Assembly: GCA_963662175.1 (NCBI GenBank) | Contig: OY759220.1 | Span: 43,248,136 to 43,312,135 of the forward strand | Source of the DNA: Aradus depressus | Taxonomy: Eukaryota; Arthropoda; Insecta; Hemiptera; Aradidae | DNA: 64,000 nt | Direction: 5' to 3' | Shown: piece after piece, positions 10,210 through 21,999 of the stretch | How positions within the stretch are numbered: the first letter of the stretch is position 1 | How the letters are laid out: each line of letters begins with the position of its first letter | Made by a program: the position numbers and the translations under genes | The notes under the pieces: generated by a model | The model's input: the letters and a program-made list of their open reading frames with translations, nothing else | What the model was told of the DNA's origin: nothing | Databases searched by the model: none

Positions 10210-13200
10210 GTAAAGATTTAGTTCTTTAACAATAACAATCATCAAAGGATTTTGGACAAGAATATGGGCAAGCTTCTGAGTTTACTGGCAAGAGACGATT
10301 CAAACTGTTGCACGCCTCAAAAATACGATGTCTTCCTTGATTTTGAAAGTAAGTCTTATTTTTTTTATTCATTAACACTTTTTAATATGTATTTTCATTG
10401 AAATAAACAGAATTTCTTGAAACAAATAGATTCAATAAAAGTAGTTTGTCCTTATTTTTTGTCAAATTAAAAACAGGCTTTTAGCTATTAAAAATCAATT
10501 TATTTATATGTATGCCTCCGACAGGATAATCCTCAGTTACTGGAGGTGAAACATATAAACTACCATTTGCGAAATCTCATCTTTCGTAGTGACATGTGGA
10601 GTTTCTCTGTTGAATTATACTTAATATGATTACGAACTATATAAATCTATATCATGTACATACATGAGTGACGTGCACACTGAATTCTGTCGAGTTTTGT
10701 GGGTCTCAGGCTGTAGGATTTTTGGAGAAAGTGTACACTATTCCTCATGTCTTCCTTCAAATATTTATGTGGGAAATAAGGAAATAAATAAATGAATATA
10801 TTGACCAGAACCCAGTCAAGGACAAGATGAATTATATTTAATTTTAAAAGAAAGCAATCAAAAATTTACAAATATATTTTCTGCCATATGAATAAACCTG
10901 TTGTATCAAAATTTTGCTTAAACTCATAAACATCGCAGCAGCCTCCAAAAAAATGTGTGTTTGTAAGTTTTCAGTCAATTATTGAATTGAATATTCAAGA
11001 TTTAATGATTATAATTATGGCTAGTATATATTTACAAAGAAGGGCGAAAAAAAAGTTGATTTTTACATATGTTTTGTATTGCTAGCGCTGTAGAACTTCG
11101 ATATAATCGCTATAAAAAATCGCTGTAGTCGCAACTTTAACTTTGTGCCCTTCAATTTGGAGTGCCATGTAGGATGTGATCAGAAATAGCGGTAACTTCT
11201 ACATTCCCAAGCTGAAGATTATTATCCAGTCACGAGTTGTGCACTAAGTTTGTTACAGCATTAAGTAAACCACATAGATGTTTAAATATTTGGCAGGATT
11301 TGACACATGTATACTACTTATCTGTTCTGAAGCTACCTGACACTAAACATAGGCAGAGGTTTAGCCATTTAGGATCAGCTTCTTTGTCCATCCAGGATCC
11401 TAACTAATTTACGAACATGTCTATTGCCTAACCCTGAACATCTATGTTACAGACGGGGAGCCTAGTGAAAGCGAGTTGGCAACTTACCACGAGGTGGCCC
11501 TCGTTCTTGCCTCTGTAGACAGTATCCTCTCCGAACTGGCCCTCTACAAGGGAGCAGGTCGAGAGATCCGGGAGGCCATCACCAACCCTACAGACGAGGC
11601 GCTGGGCGCTGCCTGGACCGTTGTTCTTCCCCTCGTCTCCAGGCTCAAGGCATTCTACATCTTTTCACTCGAACTACGTTAGTACAGCTTTTCGTATAGT
11701 TCAGATAAATGTGTTTAATAAAATTAGTTCATTTATAGACGCCTGGCATGAAATCCAAAATTGGAAATAGGAACTAGAAATAGAAACTTCCTTAAATAAT
11801 ATTCAAAATATAGACTATATATTATTCTATTGATGTCACCTGTATATTAAACTATTTCCGTTCATGTTGCAGAGAGAGTGGTTCCATTGTTGTTGGAAGA
11901 GCTCTGTTCTGGCGTTATGAGTCCTACACAGCATCTCGAATCTCAGCAGGCCCTTGTCAAGCAGTTTGCTGACATCTTGGAATTCGTCCTTAAATTTGAT
12001 GAGTACAAAGTAAATTTTTATTTAATAGATAAACATATTTTTACAAAATAACTTATTTTTTAAGAGGAAAAGGTCTGGTTGTTCAAGATGGCGAGTGTTG
12101 TGATGTTCATTAGTATTTTAGCATTAAAATGGACTGCATGTCCATTTTTCATAATTTGGGTGTTACTGGGCCAGATTAACTATAAATCAAATTTATTCTT
12201 GAAACATCTGCCATGGTAACTCAACAATCAATTCTATAAAGGATATATTTAAAGCCTAATCGGATTGCTTAAATGTTAAAACAAACTACCATTTCAATCT
12301 AGAGCCTATCGTCCAGGCCTCCTCTCTACAACTCCCTGCCTCCCCCAATCCGTCACTCTCCTTCCGTCGCTTCCTTCAAATCCTCACTATTCCAAATCCT
12401 CTTCTCTAAACAATCCACTCCTCTTTGATTAGCTCTCTCTCTACCCCGTATTTTCCCATTTGTTAACATCAATTATCACTAATTATTTAAGTTATTTACT
12501 TATCTTATTTTTTGTTATTCTTTATTGTATTCTATTTTCCATATTTCCTAAATTATTTGTTCATTTTACTTATTTATATCATTCATTTATTTATTTTTTA
12601 TTTTAGTTTATTATTTTTTTTCTTCTTTCTCTTCTCAGTTTCTCTGTTTAGTACCTACATTCTAAAATTCATTTTATTTTAAACTTGGTCTGGGCATCCT
12701 TCCTTCTCTTTTAAGGTTAACCACCATTGTATTATGCTGTCGATTTTTATTAATTTACTTTATTTTCTTCGTATTTATATAGATCTTTTATTACATACAT
12801 ACTTATATTTATATAGATACTTTTATTTCTTCATAATTATTGTCTAGTTTTTCTCCAATGAGCACAAATTTATTTATTTTTGTTTCCTTATATTTTTGAC
12901 TCTGTATGTATTTATTCTTAGGGGACCTCGGTCCCAGAATGAAATTTCTTTTCTTTCTTTCTTCTTTCTAGAGCGGTAATTAATGTATTATTTTACGAGG
13001 CCAGAAATTAGTAATAAAATGAATTAATTCTGCTGGGATTGGGTTCATTCAACCCATGAACTGACTTCTGTTATCTTACACAATACAGTATTATGGACAA
13101 TGTTTTGACTTTGTGAGATAACGAAATCGCTTTTACCAATTGTAAATATTTGTACTGCAGCACAACCTCGAGTATAGATTAGGTTTCTCTATCTTGAAAC

Positions 13201-16200
13201 TTGTGTACAACGGGGATACCACAGACTATAAGAATATGTTCAACTTAGTCGTTGAGCAGATAGGTAAGTTTCCAGTAGTATGTACTCTCTCTTCCAGAGT
13301 ATTTCAACTCAACTAAATAGTCAAAAGGCTGCCTAGCTCCTTTCGAACCACTGCCGCTCGACTGCTCCATCAGGCTGGCCACAACTTTAATTAAACAGTC
13401 GCCCTAGTGCTTCTTTTCTATATTTCATATAATATATATTTAAAAATCAATTAAAAATTTAATACATTGATTCAACATTACGTTTTGTATATAATTCTGT
13501 ACATGTCTCAGACGGGGATGTTTGTAAAAATTGGTGCGAAAACGACTGAACCGATTTTGTTTAAATTTCATATCTAGCATCCTTATAAGGTCGATTAAAA
13601 CATAGGCCAACGCAAAATATGAGTACTGATCCTTCATTGCTCGATTGCATGTTCACGAAATTTTACATATATACATTTTTTTTAAACGCATCGACTACTA
13701 TATCCATCAGCGTTGTACATTTATATATATATATATATTATATTTCACCTTTATAATTCCGAGTAAAACAAACGTTATATGCCGTCTCGAAATTTTGATC
13801 AAGAGGACGTGTTATGGGCGGGACCAATATGTAAAACGTGTAAAATATAATATATATTTAAAATGCATAATAAAAGTAAATTACATGCTAAAACAGCAAA
13901 AAAAAAAACAATTCAGAATTTAAAGAAAAAAAATTGTTTAAATTAAACTACGTTTTCAAAGTAATTTCTGTTCTCTAGTCCTTGCGTTCTGTAACCAGTT
14001 TTCAATATTTTCTGAAAATTTAACGTTTCAACTTCCTCGAGTACTTCAAGGTAAAGTACATTCAGTAGAAAACTGTCTTTTGATTTAATTTTTATTGCCT
14101 AAATCGAATAATAAACATGTCTCCTACTTCGTGGAAATTTGTCAAAAAGTTAGCAACAAAAATGACCGCATGACGAAGAAAATAAGATAACGAGATTCAT
14201 TCAAACTCAAAATCATTTTGCTCTCTCATCATTTCAATGGTCTACAGTGCAATATCCGAAAGTGTCACAATCTTTCTCCCTTATACATGAAGTAATACAC
14301 ATTTTCTCCTAAACTAAACTGGTGTTTTTAGCAAGAAAGGAACATTTAAATGTTTTGTTTTATTCTTCTGTAAAATTTATTTTTTTGTGTTGACACTTTT
14401 CTTTGGATGTTTATATTATGTATTCTATAGGATGTGCTTATGTATATTCGTCTTTATGCACTCAAGAGATATAGTGCATCATTCAAAAATTGTTGAAACA
14501 ATCTGTTGTCTATATCATTAATCATCATAGTGATTGTTGCATGTTGACTATTGTCAACTTAGTAAATACCTGTTGTGTCCCCTGTTCAGATGAAGACGCC
14601 AGCTATCCAGAACGACCTGAGCTACTACCGGAGGTGCGTGAACCGGCGAGGAGGATGGAACGAGACTGGCGAGGTGAGTTCTGAGCTGGCCAACAAGATG
14701 TCTCTCTTCTATGCCCAGGCTACCCCGATGCTCAGGGCACTCACCACCGCCACCGACACATTCGTTAAAGAGGTAATTTTTTTCTATTTATTTTTTTTTT
14801 TTTCCGGGTGTAGCAGACCCCTGTGGAGACACACCAACCATCTATCCATGGTGCTACGCCCGGTTGTAGGACCCTACCACTCGCCGAAGCGATCTGTTGG
14901 GTCCTCCAGCCTACCTTATCGGCGTTTCTCTAGAGAGCTCGGGACCAGATTGATGTTTTGTGACTGCGTTGCGCTGAGGATGGTCACATGTGGGCCGTGT
15001 TACAGCACCCAGTGGTCATCCCTGGAACCACGCTATACTGGCTTCTTTACCCTCCGCCAGGAGGCGATGAATCGACTCAACTCTGGATAATCAGCCTCAC
15101 TCATCAACTTCTGAGGGTTCAGTCCCAGGTACGATCCTGTCCGGCGTATCAACTCAACCCTAGGCTCGTCGTACAGCGGGCATTGGAGAACTACTTGTTC
15201 TGCAGTCTCCGCTGTACGAGCAGTAAAGAGGTAATATTGTAGTTAGTTATTGTGACTCATGCCCGGGCTTTAACTATGAGGTCATATCGCGCTCTTTCAT
15301 CACTCTGGAGGATATGAGCCCGACTCTTCTACTGTAGGAGTCCTAAATGTTGCGTATCTAGGTTTATTCACCTAGTGCAGGGTCTTTAACGAGTACCTGA
15401 CATCGCAGAGATTCGGGACTAATGCTTAACGTCCCATCTGAAGGACGGCATACTCAAGGTTTTTTTTCACTTCCCACATGAAAACCCTAAGGGCCTCCTT
15501 TCGAACTCGCGATCTTTAGCTCTGTAGGCTGGCACATTATTGTCAAGTTATTGCGTCAAAAATGTTTAAAAACGTTCACAATACTATTTGGGTGTTTCAA
15601 AAAACATGAAAGCCTGATGAAAATTAAATCAAATTTTTGAGCGATTACACTTCCACTATACTTCCATATATTTACAAGCAATATAACTTAGGAATAATGC
15701 CTCATCCATTTTTATCAATTATCAAAATTGTAAATGAATATAAAATAAAAACTTATGTTTTTAATATAAATATTGTCTATTTCACAAAATATATATAAAA
15801 TATGGTAGTACTATTGGTATTACTACCATCTTCAGCCACGACCAAAAAAATACTGTAGTAAAGTAAAGACTGAAGATGGTAGCAATACCGGAAGTACTCC
15901 CATATTTTATATATATTTTGTGAAATTGACTATATTAAAAAAAAAAAAGTTTTTCTTTATTTTTTATTAAGTGTTTCACAATATCTCTGCAGAAAATGTA
16001 TCATCGTCTTAAATAGTGAATAACGAGGCAAGAGACAACCATTTAAGGCGGAAAGAGTCTCTTCGTTATGAAGCTTTCGTTTTCTTCCATTTGTTGAAAA
16101 TTGATCATTAATTTGATTAATTTACTCTCCAATTTATTCCCCCGCGCAAGTTTACAAGAATATATTGAATTTTAAATATCTATTTTCTGTTACAGAACAA

Positions 16201-19200
16201 TGATATCCCAGTAGAAAATACTACAGAAACGTTGGCAACTATGGCGAAAGTGTGTCTGAGGATGTTGGAAAGTCCGTGAGTATTTTGTTAACAATAATCT
16301 AATATTTGTTTTCAGGCCAATAACCTGGTCAGACTTCTAAAACAACTGACATTTCTTAAAATAATCCTCTTCTTAAAGTTGGGAAGTGTTAGTTGAAATA
16401 ATATAAGCATCTTCGAATTGAGATCTCTATACCTGGGCCTCAGATAAAGTTGAATTAGGATCTTTATTAACTAGAGATAGCGAGGTTCTGTTTAGGTTTT
16501 ATCCGGTTCAGAAAACAGACTTTTAGTTTTTCGTGTCTGTCTCATCTTCATATATATAAACTATATTCATATTTTGAATATGCTATTCAGGAATATTTTT
16601 TAGGATACATATGATAATCAAATTCAAAATCAGCGAATAGAAGGGGGCTTTACATGGAGACAGAAAAATAATTTCATTCATGTTTTCCTCAATTACTATT
16701 AATCCTGAAAAAGTATGAATCAGTAGAGATGACATTTTCTTTTTATATATTTTTCGTTCTATACAGGTTTTCGTTCAAGTTAAGAAATAACGGAGATGAA
16801 ATACATTCTCGAGTAGCGAGGAGAAGGGAGGGGGAAGGGGGCTTCATATTGTTTGTCCGGGTGTCGCACATACTTCAGGTAAAATAATATAACGCAAAAT
16901 TACTCCCGGGCAACGGCGGGTAACCCGCTAGTTGACAATACTTATGAACATCTGTAAAACCTCAAGGTAACCGTTACATTGTGGTTGCTGCAGTTCATAC
17001 TTGGCCAGTCCTTATTGGTCATTTGACTAACGTGTGTAATATTATGTATATTACCCTTCACATCGTAGTTAGTTATTATGACTCATCCGGGTTTTAACTA
17101 CGAGATCATATCGCCTACTACCAGAGCGCCCTTTTGTCACTCGGTGGACATGAGCCCGACTCTACTGGGAGTCCTAAATTTTTATTCACCTAGGGCAGGG
17201 GTCTTAAACGAGTACCTGACATCGTACAGGCTCGGGACCATCGCCTAACGTCCCATCCGAAGGACGGCTCGCTTAAGTTTATTTTACCTCCCAGATAGAA
17301 TAAACTAAGGGCTTCGGCCGGGTTTCGAACCCACGACCTTCAGCTCAGAAAGCAAGCACGCATACCATTGAACTGCCTGCGCCCTCCTTTACATCGTATG
17401 TTAAGTCGTTAGATTTGTGAAACCGAGATGATTAAATGTGATAAAGTCCACCAGATGAGGATCCGAGCTATTGCGAATAACACAGCAAAGCTGATTTATC
17501 GCAATTCCGTGTTGTGATGTGAAGACTAGTTCCACAAGTGTGTCCAAAGGGACAAGCCTCCGCCCCGCGGGTTCTCCTTCTATTCTTCTGCCAAATAAGT
17601 GTGCAAGATATTTCCAAGACTGAATGAAACAAAGGACTTGAAAAATAAAATAAAACTTGTTTATTTAATATATTGTCTAATTTCACTAACTATATATACA
17701 TGGGAGTACTTTCGGTATTTCTACCATCCTCAGCCAAAAGCATAAGAGATAAGACTAGTCTTGTCTTAGGATGGTAGAAATACCGAAAGTACTCCCATGT
17801 ATATATAGTTAGTGAAATTAGACAATATATTAAATAAACAAGTTTTATTTTATTTTTCAAGTTCATTTGAATTATTTCACAATATCTCTGCAATAATGTC
17901 AGTTTTCATGAATGAAACAAAGACCTAAATATGCAAAATTTGTCATTTTTAGGGTTTTCTTAATTAGAAGTTTGCTCTCCCAATGAACTAAAGACTACAG
18001 TGATTTGACTACTTGTATTAAAAGATATTTTTTGTTTCCTATTTTAAATGACTAGTGAGTTATTGTGATTCATGTCCGGGCCTTAAATAAGAGCGCTCTT
18101 TCGTCGCTCTGGTGGACATGAGCCCGACTCTACACTGGGAGTCCTAAATTTTGTCTGCCCAGATTTAGTTACCTAGGCTTTATCGAGTACCTGATATCGT
18201 ACAGGCTCGGGACCATTACTTAACGTCCCATCAGAAAGTCGGTGTACTCAAGGTTTTTATACCTCCCAGATAAAAAACATAAGGACATCGGCCGGGATTC
18301 GAACATTTGTTTATTCAATTTTAAAATATTTTTAGAAAAAACATGCATAGCGCTGAAAAAACAAGAAGAAATATTTAATCAGGAGAAGGAAAGTTTAGTG
18401 GCATTTTCTCAATTGATCCTTGTTTCCCTCATGAGCCACAGATTTCATTGGTTGCAGGGTCACATATAACTGCCCCCCAGTACCCCATAGCTGTCTATAC
18501 TCAGAATGAAGCCTAGATTGAGGAACACCTCCATTGGGGATAACTAGGATAAGCTTCTCATCCAGCCTGCATTTTTTAGTTAATTTGTTCATTGTATTAT
18601 TTGTGTTGTAGAAGTCTGGCGGGTCAGTTCGAACGAGAAGAGACGGAGCTGTTGGTGCTCCGGGTGATGGTGGGTCTGGTCATCTTGTACGACCATATCC
18701 ATCCTCAGGGCGCCTTTACCAGGAGCTCCTCTGTCGATGTGAAGGGCTGTGTTCGTCTGCTCAGGGACCAGGCCCCTGTCAAGTCCGAGCCTCTACTTAA
18801 CGCACTCAGGTACTTCAGTCATACTTTGTCTTACAATTAGTAAAAAAACTAGAGGATTTGGGGACCTACCGGGACTGATGATGGAGGCTGGCTACCTGGT
18901 TTTTGGTCGGTTTGTCTCCTCCTGGCGGAGAATCAAGAAAGCCTTCTAATCCTGGCTGCCCCCAGCTCAGGGACGCAGACAGAACAGAACCCCCGACAAG
19001 ATCCCGAGTTCACTCGGCGTAAAGCGCCGCAAACGAAGGACGCCTATGGACCATAGCCTTCGAGCCGGTCCCGTGATGTGTAATGCTCCGAACGAATTAG
19101 GTTACGAAAATTATTACTCAAAGGTCCTTCTCTTGAGGGAAACTCGAACAATGAAGTTTTTTTTTTTTTGTTACTTTCCCAGCTAAACGAAGTATAGGGA

Positions 19201-19583
19201 AATTATCATAGTATTAAGTTATAAGTCGAGTTTTCACCTGAATTTAATTTTTTCCGACCCCCTGTTCAACAAATGAAAGTAAAGATGTTCAAATCACCAT
19301 AAGACGATGCCTCTAGATATCCAGCCAAATCGACCACAGGAAAGTGGGGGGTAAGCAGAAAAACCCTAATAACTGAATTCAGAAGCCGTATGTAAGTTAA
19401 TTATTTATTTTTAGCCCAAAATGTCGATGGGTTTTGGCTGGTGATTCATCGACAACTTTTTTTTTTGTACAAATGTATGTTAACTGAAGTAGTACATATA
19501 TTATGGTATGTTTCAGGTACACAACCAAACATCTAAACGAAGATGCGACACCAAAACAGATCAAAAATCTTCTGGCTGCCTAG
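10210..19583 (+). CDS. CYRI: FAM49/CYRI: CYFIP-related Rac1 interactor, 7 coding exons
   Basis: Coding exons: 10264-10348, 11453-11677, 11873-12009, 14590-14772, 16196-16275, 18612-18809 and 19517-19583 (stop TAG at 19581). Every junction is GT-AG and in phase, summing to 975 nt or 324 residues, the length of vertebrate FAM49A/B. The protein begins [12 protein letters not shown]; Gly2 is the family's N-myristoylation site. It contains [45 protein letters not shown] (the Arg pair corresponding to the Rac1-binding arginines of CYRI-B, here residues 163-164), [33 protein letters not shown] and [20 protein letters not shown] proteins bind active Rac1 at the plasma membrane and oppose Scar/WAVE-driven actin branching. 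Introns carry a LINE, SINEs and palindromes. The exon 4 donor has been duplicated by a LINE insertion. Confidence 0.95.
12300..12955 (+). mobile_element. 5'-truncated CR1/L2-type LINE 3' end
   Basis: The first part reads [20 protein letters not shown] in one frame, then [10 protein letters not shown] and a stop. The LxNSLPxxIRxxxSxxxFK block is the familiar C-terminus of CR1/L2-type reverse transcriptases. A T-rich 3' untranslated region follows, ending near GGGGACCTCGGTCCCAGAAT with a CTTT-rich tail. It sits in CYRI intron 3, in sense orientation. Confidence 0.6.
13161..13263 (+). other. Exon-like open segment with strong splice signals inside CYRI intron 3
   Basis: The segment has an acceptor (TTTGTACTGCAG) and a donor (GTAAGT) and one open frame of 34 codons beginning [18 protein letters not shown] and ending [10 protein letters not shown]. 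The other two frames contain stops. It does not match the FAM49/CYRI family. At 103 nt it would shift frame and put an early stop in exon 4 if included. It could be a poison exon, an exon captured from another gene, or chance. I do not recognise the peptide. Confidence 0.4.
13490..13880 (+). repeat. Helitron-related fragment
   Basis: GACGGGGATGTTTG is followed by ACGACTGAACCGATTTTG with TTCATATCTAGCATCC, and later by CTCGAAATTTTGATCAAGAG. This parallels the opening of the Helitron-like element at 60.2 kb (GGACGGATTTTTATGAAAC, GTAGCATTC, CCCAAAATTTTGATCGGGAG). No 5' TC or 3' CTAG end is recognised here. Confidence 0.35.
14766..15235 (-). mobile_element. 5'-truncated LINE in antisense at the CYRI exon 4 donor
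   Basis: The element (14778-15223) lies on the minus strand. Its frame reads [20 protein letters not shown], then [18 protein letters not shown] and stops, the C-terminus of a LINE ORF2. A 3' untranslated region and a poly(A) tail follow, seen as the T run near 14785-14800 on the plus strand. The 12-bp repeat TAAAGAGGTAAT at 14766-14777 and 15224-15235 is an exact target-site duplication. That repeat contains the end of CYRI exon 4 and its GT donor, so the donor now exists twice. Translation through to the second donor would stop at about 15090. Confidence 0.88.
15241..15535 (-). mobile_element. tRNA-derived SINE
   Basis: This copy abuts the LINE target-site duplication in CYRI intron 4. It starts GACTCATGCCCGGGCTTTAA, has CGTCCCATCTGAAGGACGGC in the middle, and ends with a damaged head (CGAACTCGCGATCTTTAGC). 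Confidence 0.8.
15751..15955. mobile_element. Foldback (long inverted repeat) element, imperfect
   Basis: The left arm ends ATTACTACCATCTTCAG and the right arm starts CTGAAGATGGTAGCAAT. Further out, CACAAAATATATATAAAATA pairs with its complement on the other side. The spacer is about 40 bp. The arm sequence and the neighbouring ATTTCACAATATCTCTGCAG-type tail are shared with the elements at 17.6 and 20.6 kb. Confidence 0.75.
16880..16934 (+). mobile_element. Helitron-type 3' end
   Basis: ACTCCCGGGCAACGGCGGGT is followed 7-9 nt later by CGCTAG then T. A short GC hairpin shortly before CTAG is the diagnostic 3' terminus of Helitrons. It matches the complete short element at 48352-48553. I did not find its 5' end. 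Confidence 0.55.
17066..17386 (-). mobile_element. tRNA-derived SINE
   Basis: Nearly complete: GTCCCATCCGAAGGACGGCT, CGGGTTTCGAACCCACGACC (B box region) and head GAACTGCCTGCGCCCTCC. It lies in CYRI intron 5, opposite to transcription. Confidence 0.82.
17636..17862. mobile_element. Perfect long palindrome (95-bp arms)
   Basis: Positions 17636-17730 are the exact reverse complement of 17768-17862, with a 37-nt centre. The inner arm ends are TATTTCTACCATCCT and AGGATGGTAGAAATA. The centre itself carries a small inverted motif (AAGACTAGTCTT). It belongs to the same foldback family as 15.75 kb, but here the arms have no mismatch, implying a very recent origin or ongoing arm-to-arm correction. It is in CYRI intron 5 and would be transcribed as a long perfect hairpin. 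Confidence 0.92.
18054..18305 (-). mobile_element. tRNA-derived SINE lacking its head
   Basis: It runs from GTTATTGTGATTCATGTCCG through AACGTCCCATCAGAAAG to CGGCCGGGATTCGAAC and stops inside the B box. It is in CYRI intron 5. Confidence 0.75.
18842..19095 (+). mobile_element. 5'-truncated LINE 3' end
   Basis: The frame [19 protein letters not shown] then stop matches [13 protein letters not shown] of the copy at 14.8-15.2 kb. A 3' region follows with CAGGGACGCAGACAGAACAG and GCGCCGCAAACGAAGGACGC. It starts 30 bp after CYRI exon 6, in the same orientation as the gene. Confidence 0.65.
19170..19460 (+). repeat. Dispersed G-rich repeat family copy
   Basis: TTACTTTCCCAGCTAAACGA is followed by CCAGCCAAATCGACCACAGG, a G run and ACCCTAATAACTG. 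This is the same order as at 6.68-7.14 kb. It lies in CYRI intron 6. Confidence 0.5.
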
Positions 19584-20117
19584 AACACTCTCTTCCTTTC
19601 TTTTATAAGTTTCGTATGTCTTTAAGAAGTTTTTCGTGTTTTTTTATATTTACCAAATGTGTTTTTTGTATTACCATAAAAAAAAAATTGTTATAATGGT
19701 AAAAACTCCATAATTTTTTAGTATTAAGAATAATGAATATTGTGACAAATATATATTATTAAATGTATGTATATTTTGACAGAGAAACTATGTTTATGAG
19801 AGAAAAAAAAGAAATCAAAACGATTTAGTCAACTTGTTACAAGTACCTTGATATTGTTTTTTTTTTTTTTAAAGTTTCAAGACTTATTTTTTTTTGTATA
19901 TTTTTAAGAATTGTTTTTACAAAACCAAAGTATATTAACAAATATATTTGTAAAACTATACGCTTAATAGTTAAAAATGTTTTCATTGTACAGTGGATAA
20001 GAAATTGATCTATTAGAGGAGTTAAATATTCGAATGTGTAAAAGAGACAGTTTCATGCACATTCTGGTCCTCGTATACTCCCAAATCGGGCAGAAAGGAC
20101 AAACAAAAATCAATAAA
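19584..20117 (+). other. CYRI 3' untranslated region, probable
   Basis: AT-rich sequence follows the CYRI stop, with AATAAA at 20112-20117 as the clearest poly(A) signal. T runs are frequent. No other gene is seen before the foldback element at 20.56 kb. Confidence 0.4.
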
Positions 20118-20554
20118 TTAAAAAGACTTTTTTTTTTCATGTTATATTATTATTACTTTTCTTTATTTTCCATCATTTAAAAAGAATTGTTGCTACGCAG
20201 AATTTTAAAAAATATACATATATATACAGGGTGTTTCAGGTTTAGACGGCCAGGACTTCAGAATCATGTTGGAGGACCATAAATAGGAAGACAAAAGAAA
20301 CTTCATGTGAACTAACATTGAGAGAATGCATTCTTCTAGAACTATAGCCAAATTGCATTTTAAAATACATATTTTATTTGAATATTTTGCTAAATATCTT
20401 GGATTACAATTCATCTAGTCGAACAAATTCTTTAGTAAATATTGCAGATAAGTAAATTTAGAAGAAGATAGGTATGTTTAAAATATTAATCAACTCATGA
20501 ACACGTTTTGTCTCAAAGGATAAACTCTTACCGTGTCAAAATGGCTGCTATATG

Positions 20555-20690
20555 CTATAAATATATATAATATGGGAGTAGTTTCGGTATTCTCAACTCA
20601 AATCTTCGAAGATGGTAGCAATGTCGAAAGTACTCTCTCTCATAATATATATATTTGTGAAATAGACAATATTTTTTTAAAACGTATGTT
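20555..20690. mobile_element. Foldback element, diverged
   Basis: TATGGGAGTAGTTTCGGTAT on the left and GATGGTAGCAATGTCGAAAG with AGTACTC on the right repeat the arm sequence of the 15.75 and 17.64 kb elements. TTTGTGAAATAGACAATATT follows. The centre TCAAATCTTCGAAGATGG is a shorter loop. Confidence 0.6.
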
Positions 20691-20699
20691 TTTTCTTTA

Positions 20700-21650
20700 C
20701 ATTCCACGTCATACGATATGCATGTAACGAAAGACGTCTCAACTTCTGTATTTGAAGAATTTTTTTGATTAGATTTTTGTAGAAATTGACATTTTTGAAA
20801 AGAAATCTGCGAACCTATGTTCATATGAAGTTTTCTTCTTATTCTGGGTCTCTATTATGATCCCAAAATTTGACCTTATAACCACACCCTGTATGTATGC
20901 TTATTTTCTGTGATATCCTGCCCCTATAGAACTCAAAATATTCTCATAGACTTCTTTTAATAATTAATTTAAAATAATTATTACTCTAAAATGTAATCTT
21001 TTTTATATATTTCCAATTATAGGTTCTGAATATAAAAATATATTTAACAACTAAAATATTGACGAATTATGTAATTTAATGACTGCATCACAAGAATGTT
21101 CCACTTCTGTAATATATTTATTCATATCTTAGATTCGATCGATGCACTCACGAGTTAGATTAAACTTCAGAATCATAGAGTTATGTTAATACTTGCATTA
21201 AATCAAATATGCCAACTAATCATAAAAGTTTTGACTTTCTAAATTATTATTTTTAATGGATCATAACTTTTTTTTTATTATTCGATTCGCTTTTCGCCTC
21301 GATTGTTGGTGTAGCCAACAGAACTATGGATCGCAGATTCTTGATACCTAACGAAATGATGGCTGCTAACATATATTTTCGTATGTATTTTGAGGTAGAT
21401 ATTTATTGCGATCAACATATTTTACATACTATTCAGTTGAGATGAAGCACGCTTTAACTTGAGTATGAAAAGATTTTTTAAAATCATATTTTGTCTTAAA
21501 AAGTTACCTATCGTTTGAGTTGTATATTGCATATATGTTAATATATGTGCCAAAATCATGAATCTGCAAAAACGTCTTAATCTGTACTGTTAAATTTATT
21601 TTCAATTATCTTTATACTGTCAATCAAAATAACTGTTTTGCAAGTAACAA
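20700..21650. other. AT-rich intergenic DNA
   Basis: No gene, RNA or recognised repeat can be supported in this stretch. Confidence 0.4.
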
Positions 21651-21664
21651 AAAAAATGAATCGC

Positions 21665-21995
21665 CCGGCTCTTCCCCAGCACGAATTAATCAACTACATT
21701 TTGCGGAAAATTAATAGGTGACTTTCTTTTGGTGTTTTGAATTAACACATAAAATTTCAAGTCGACATACTCATTACATCGACAGTTATTAAGTTATAGT
21801 GTTCAGCCCCTCTCCCCTTTGACTAATTCTGTTGAAATTCAAAAGTTGTCATCCTTTTAGGGCTTTGAATTTACTGATGTCATTTCGTGTTGTCTCTCTC
21901 CTAATCCCCCCCCCCCCCCCCCCCCCACTCTGTCCTTTGACCGATTTGGCTGAAAATCAATATGTGTCGTCCTTAGAGCGTTTCAGAATAAATTC
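21665..21995 (-). repeat. Dispersed G-rich repeat family, inverse copies, with C21 run
   Basis: Read on the minus strand this has two units of the family: TCGGTCAAAGGACAGAGTGG before the G run, then ATTTCAACAGAATTAGTCAA. The uninterrupted C run at 21906-21926 corresponds to the G run of the other copies and has expanded. Confidence 0.5.
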
Positions 21996-21999
21996 ATTC

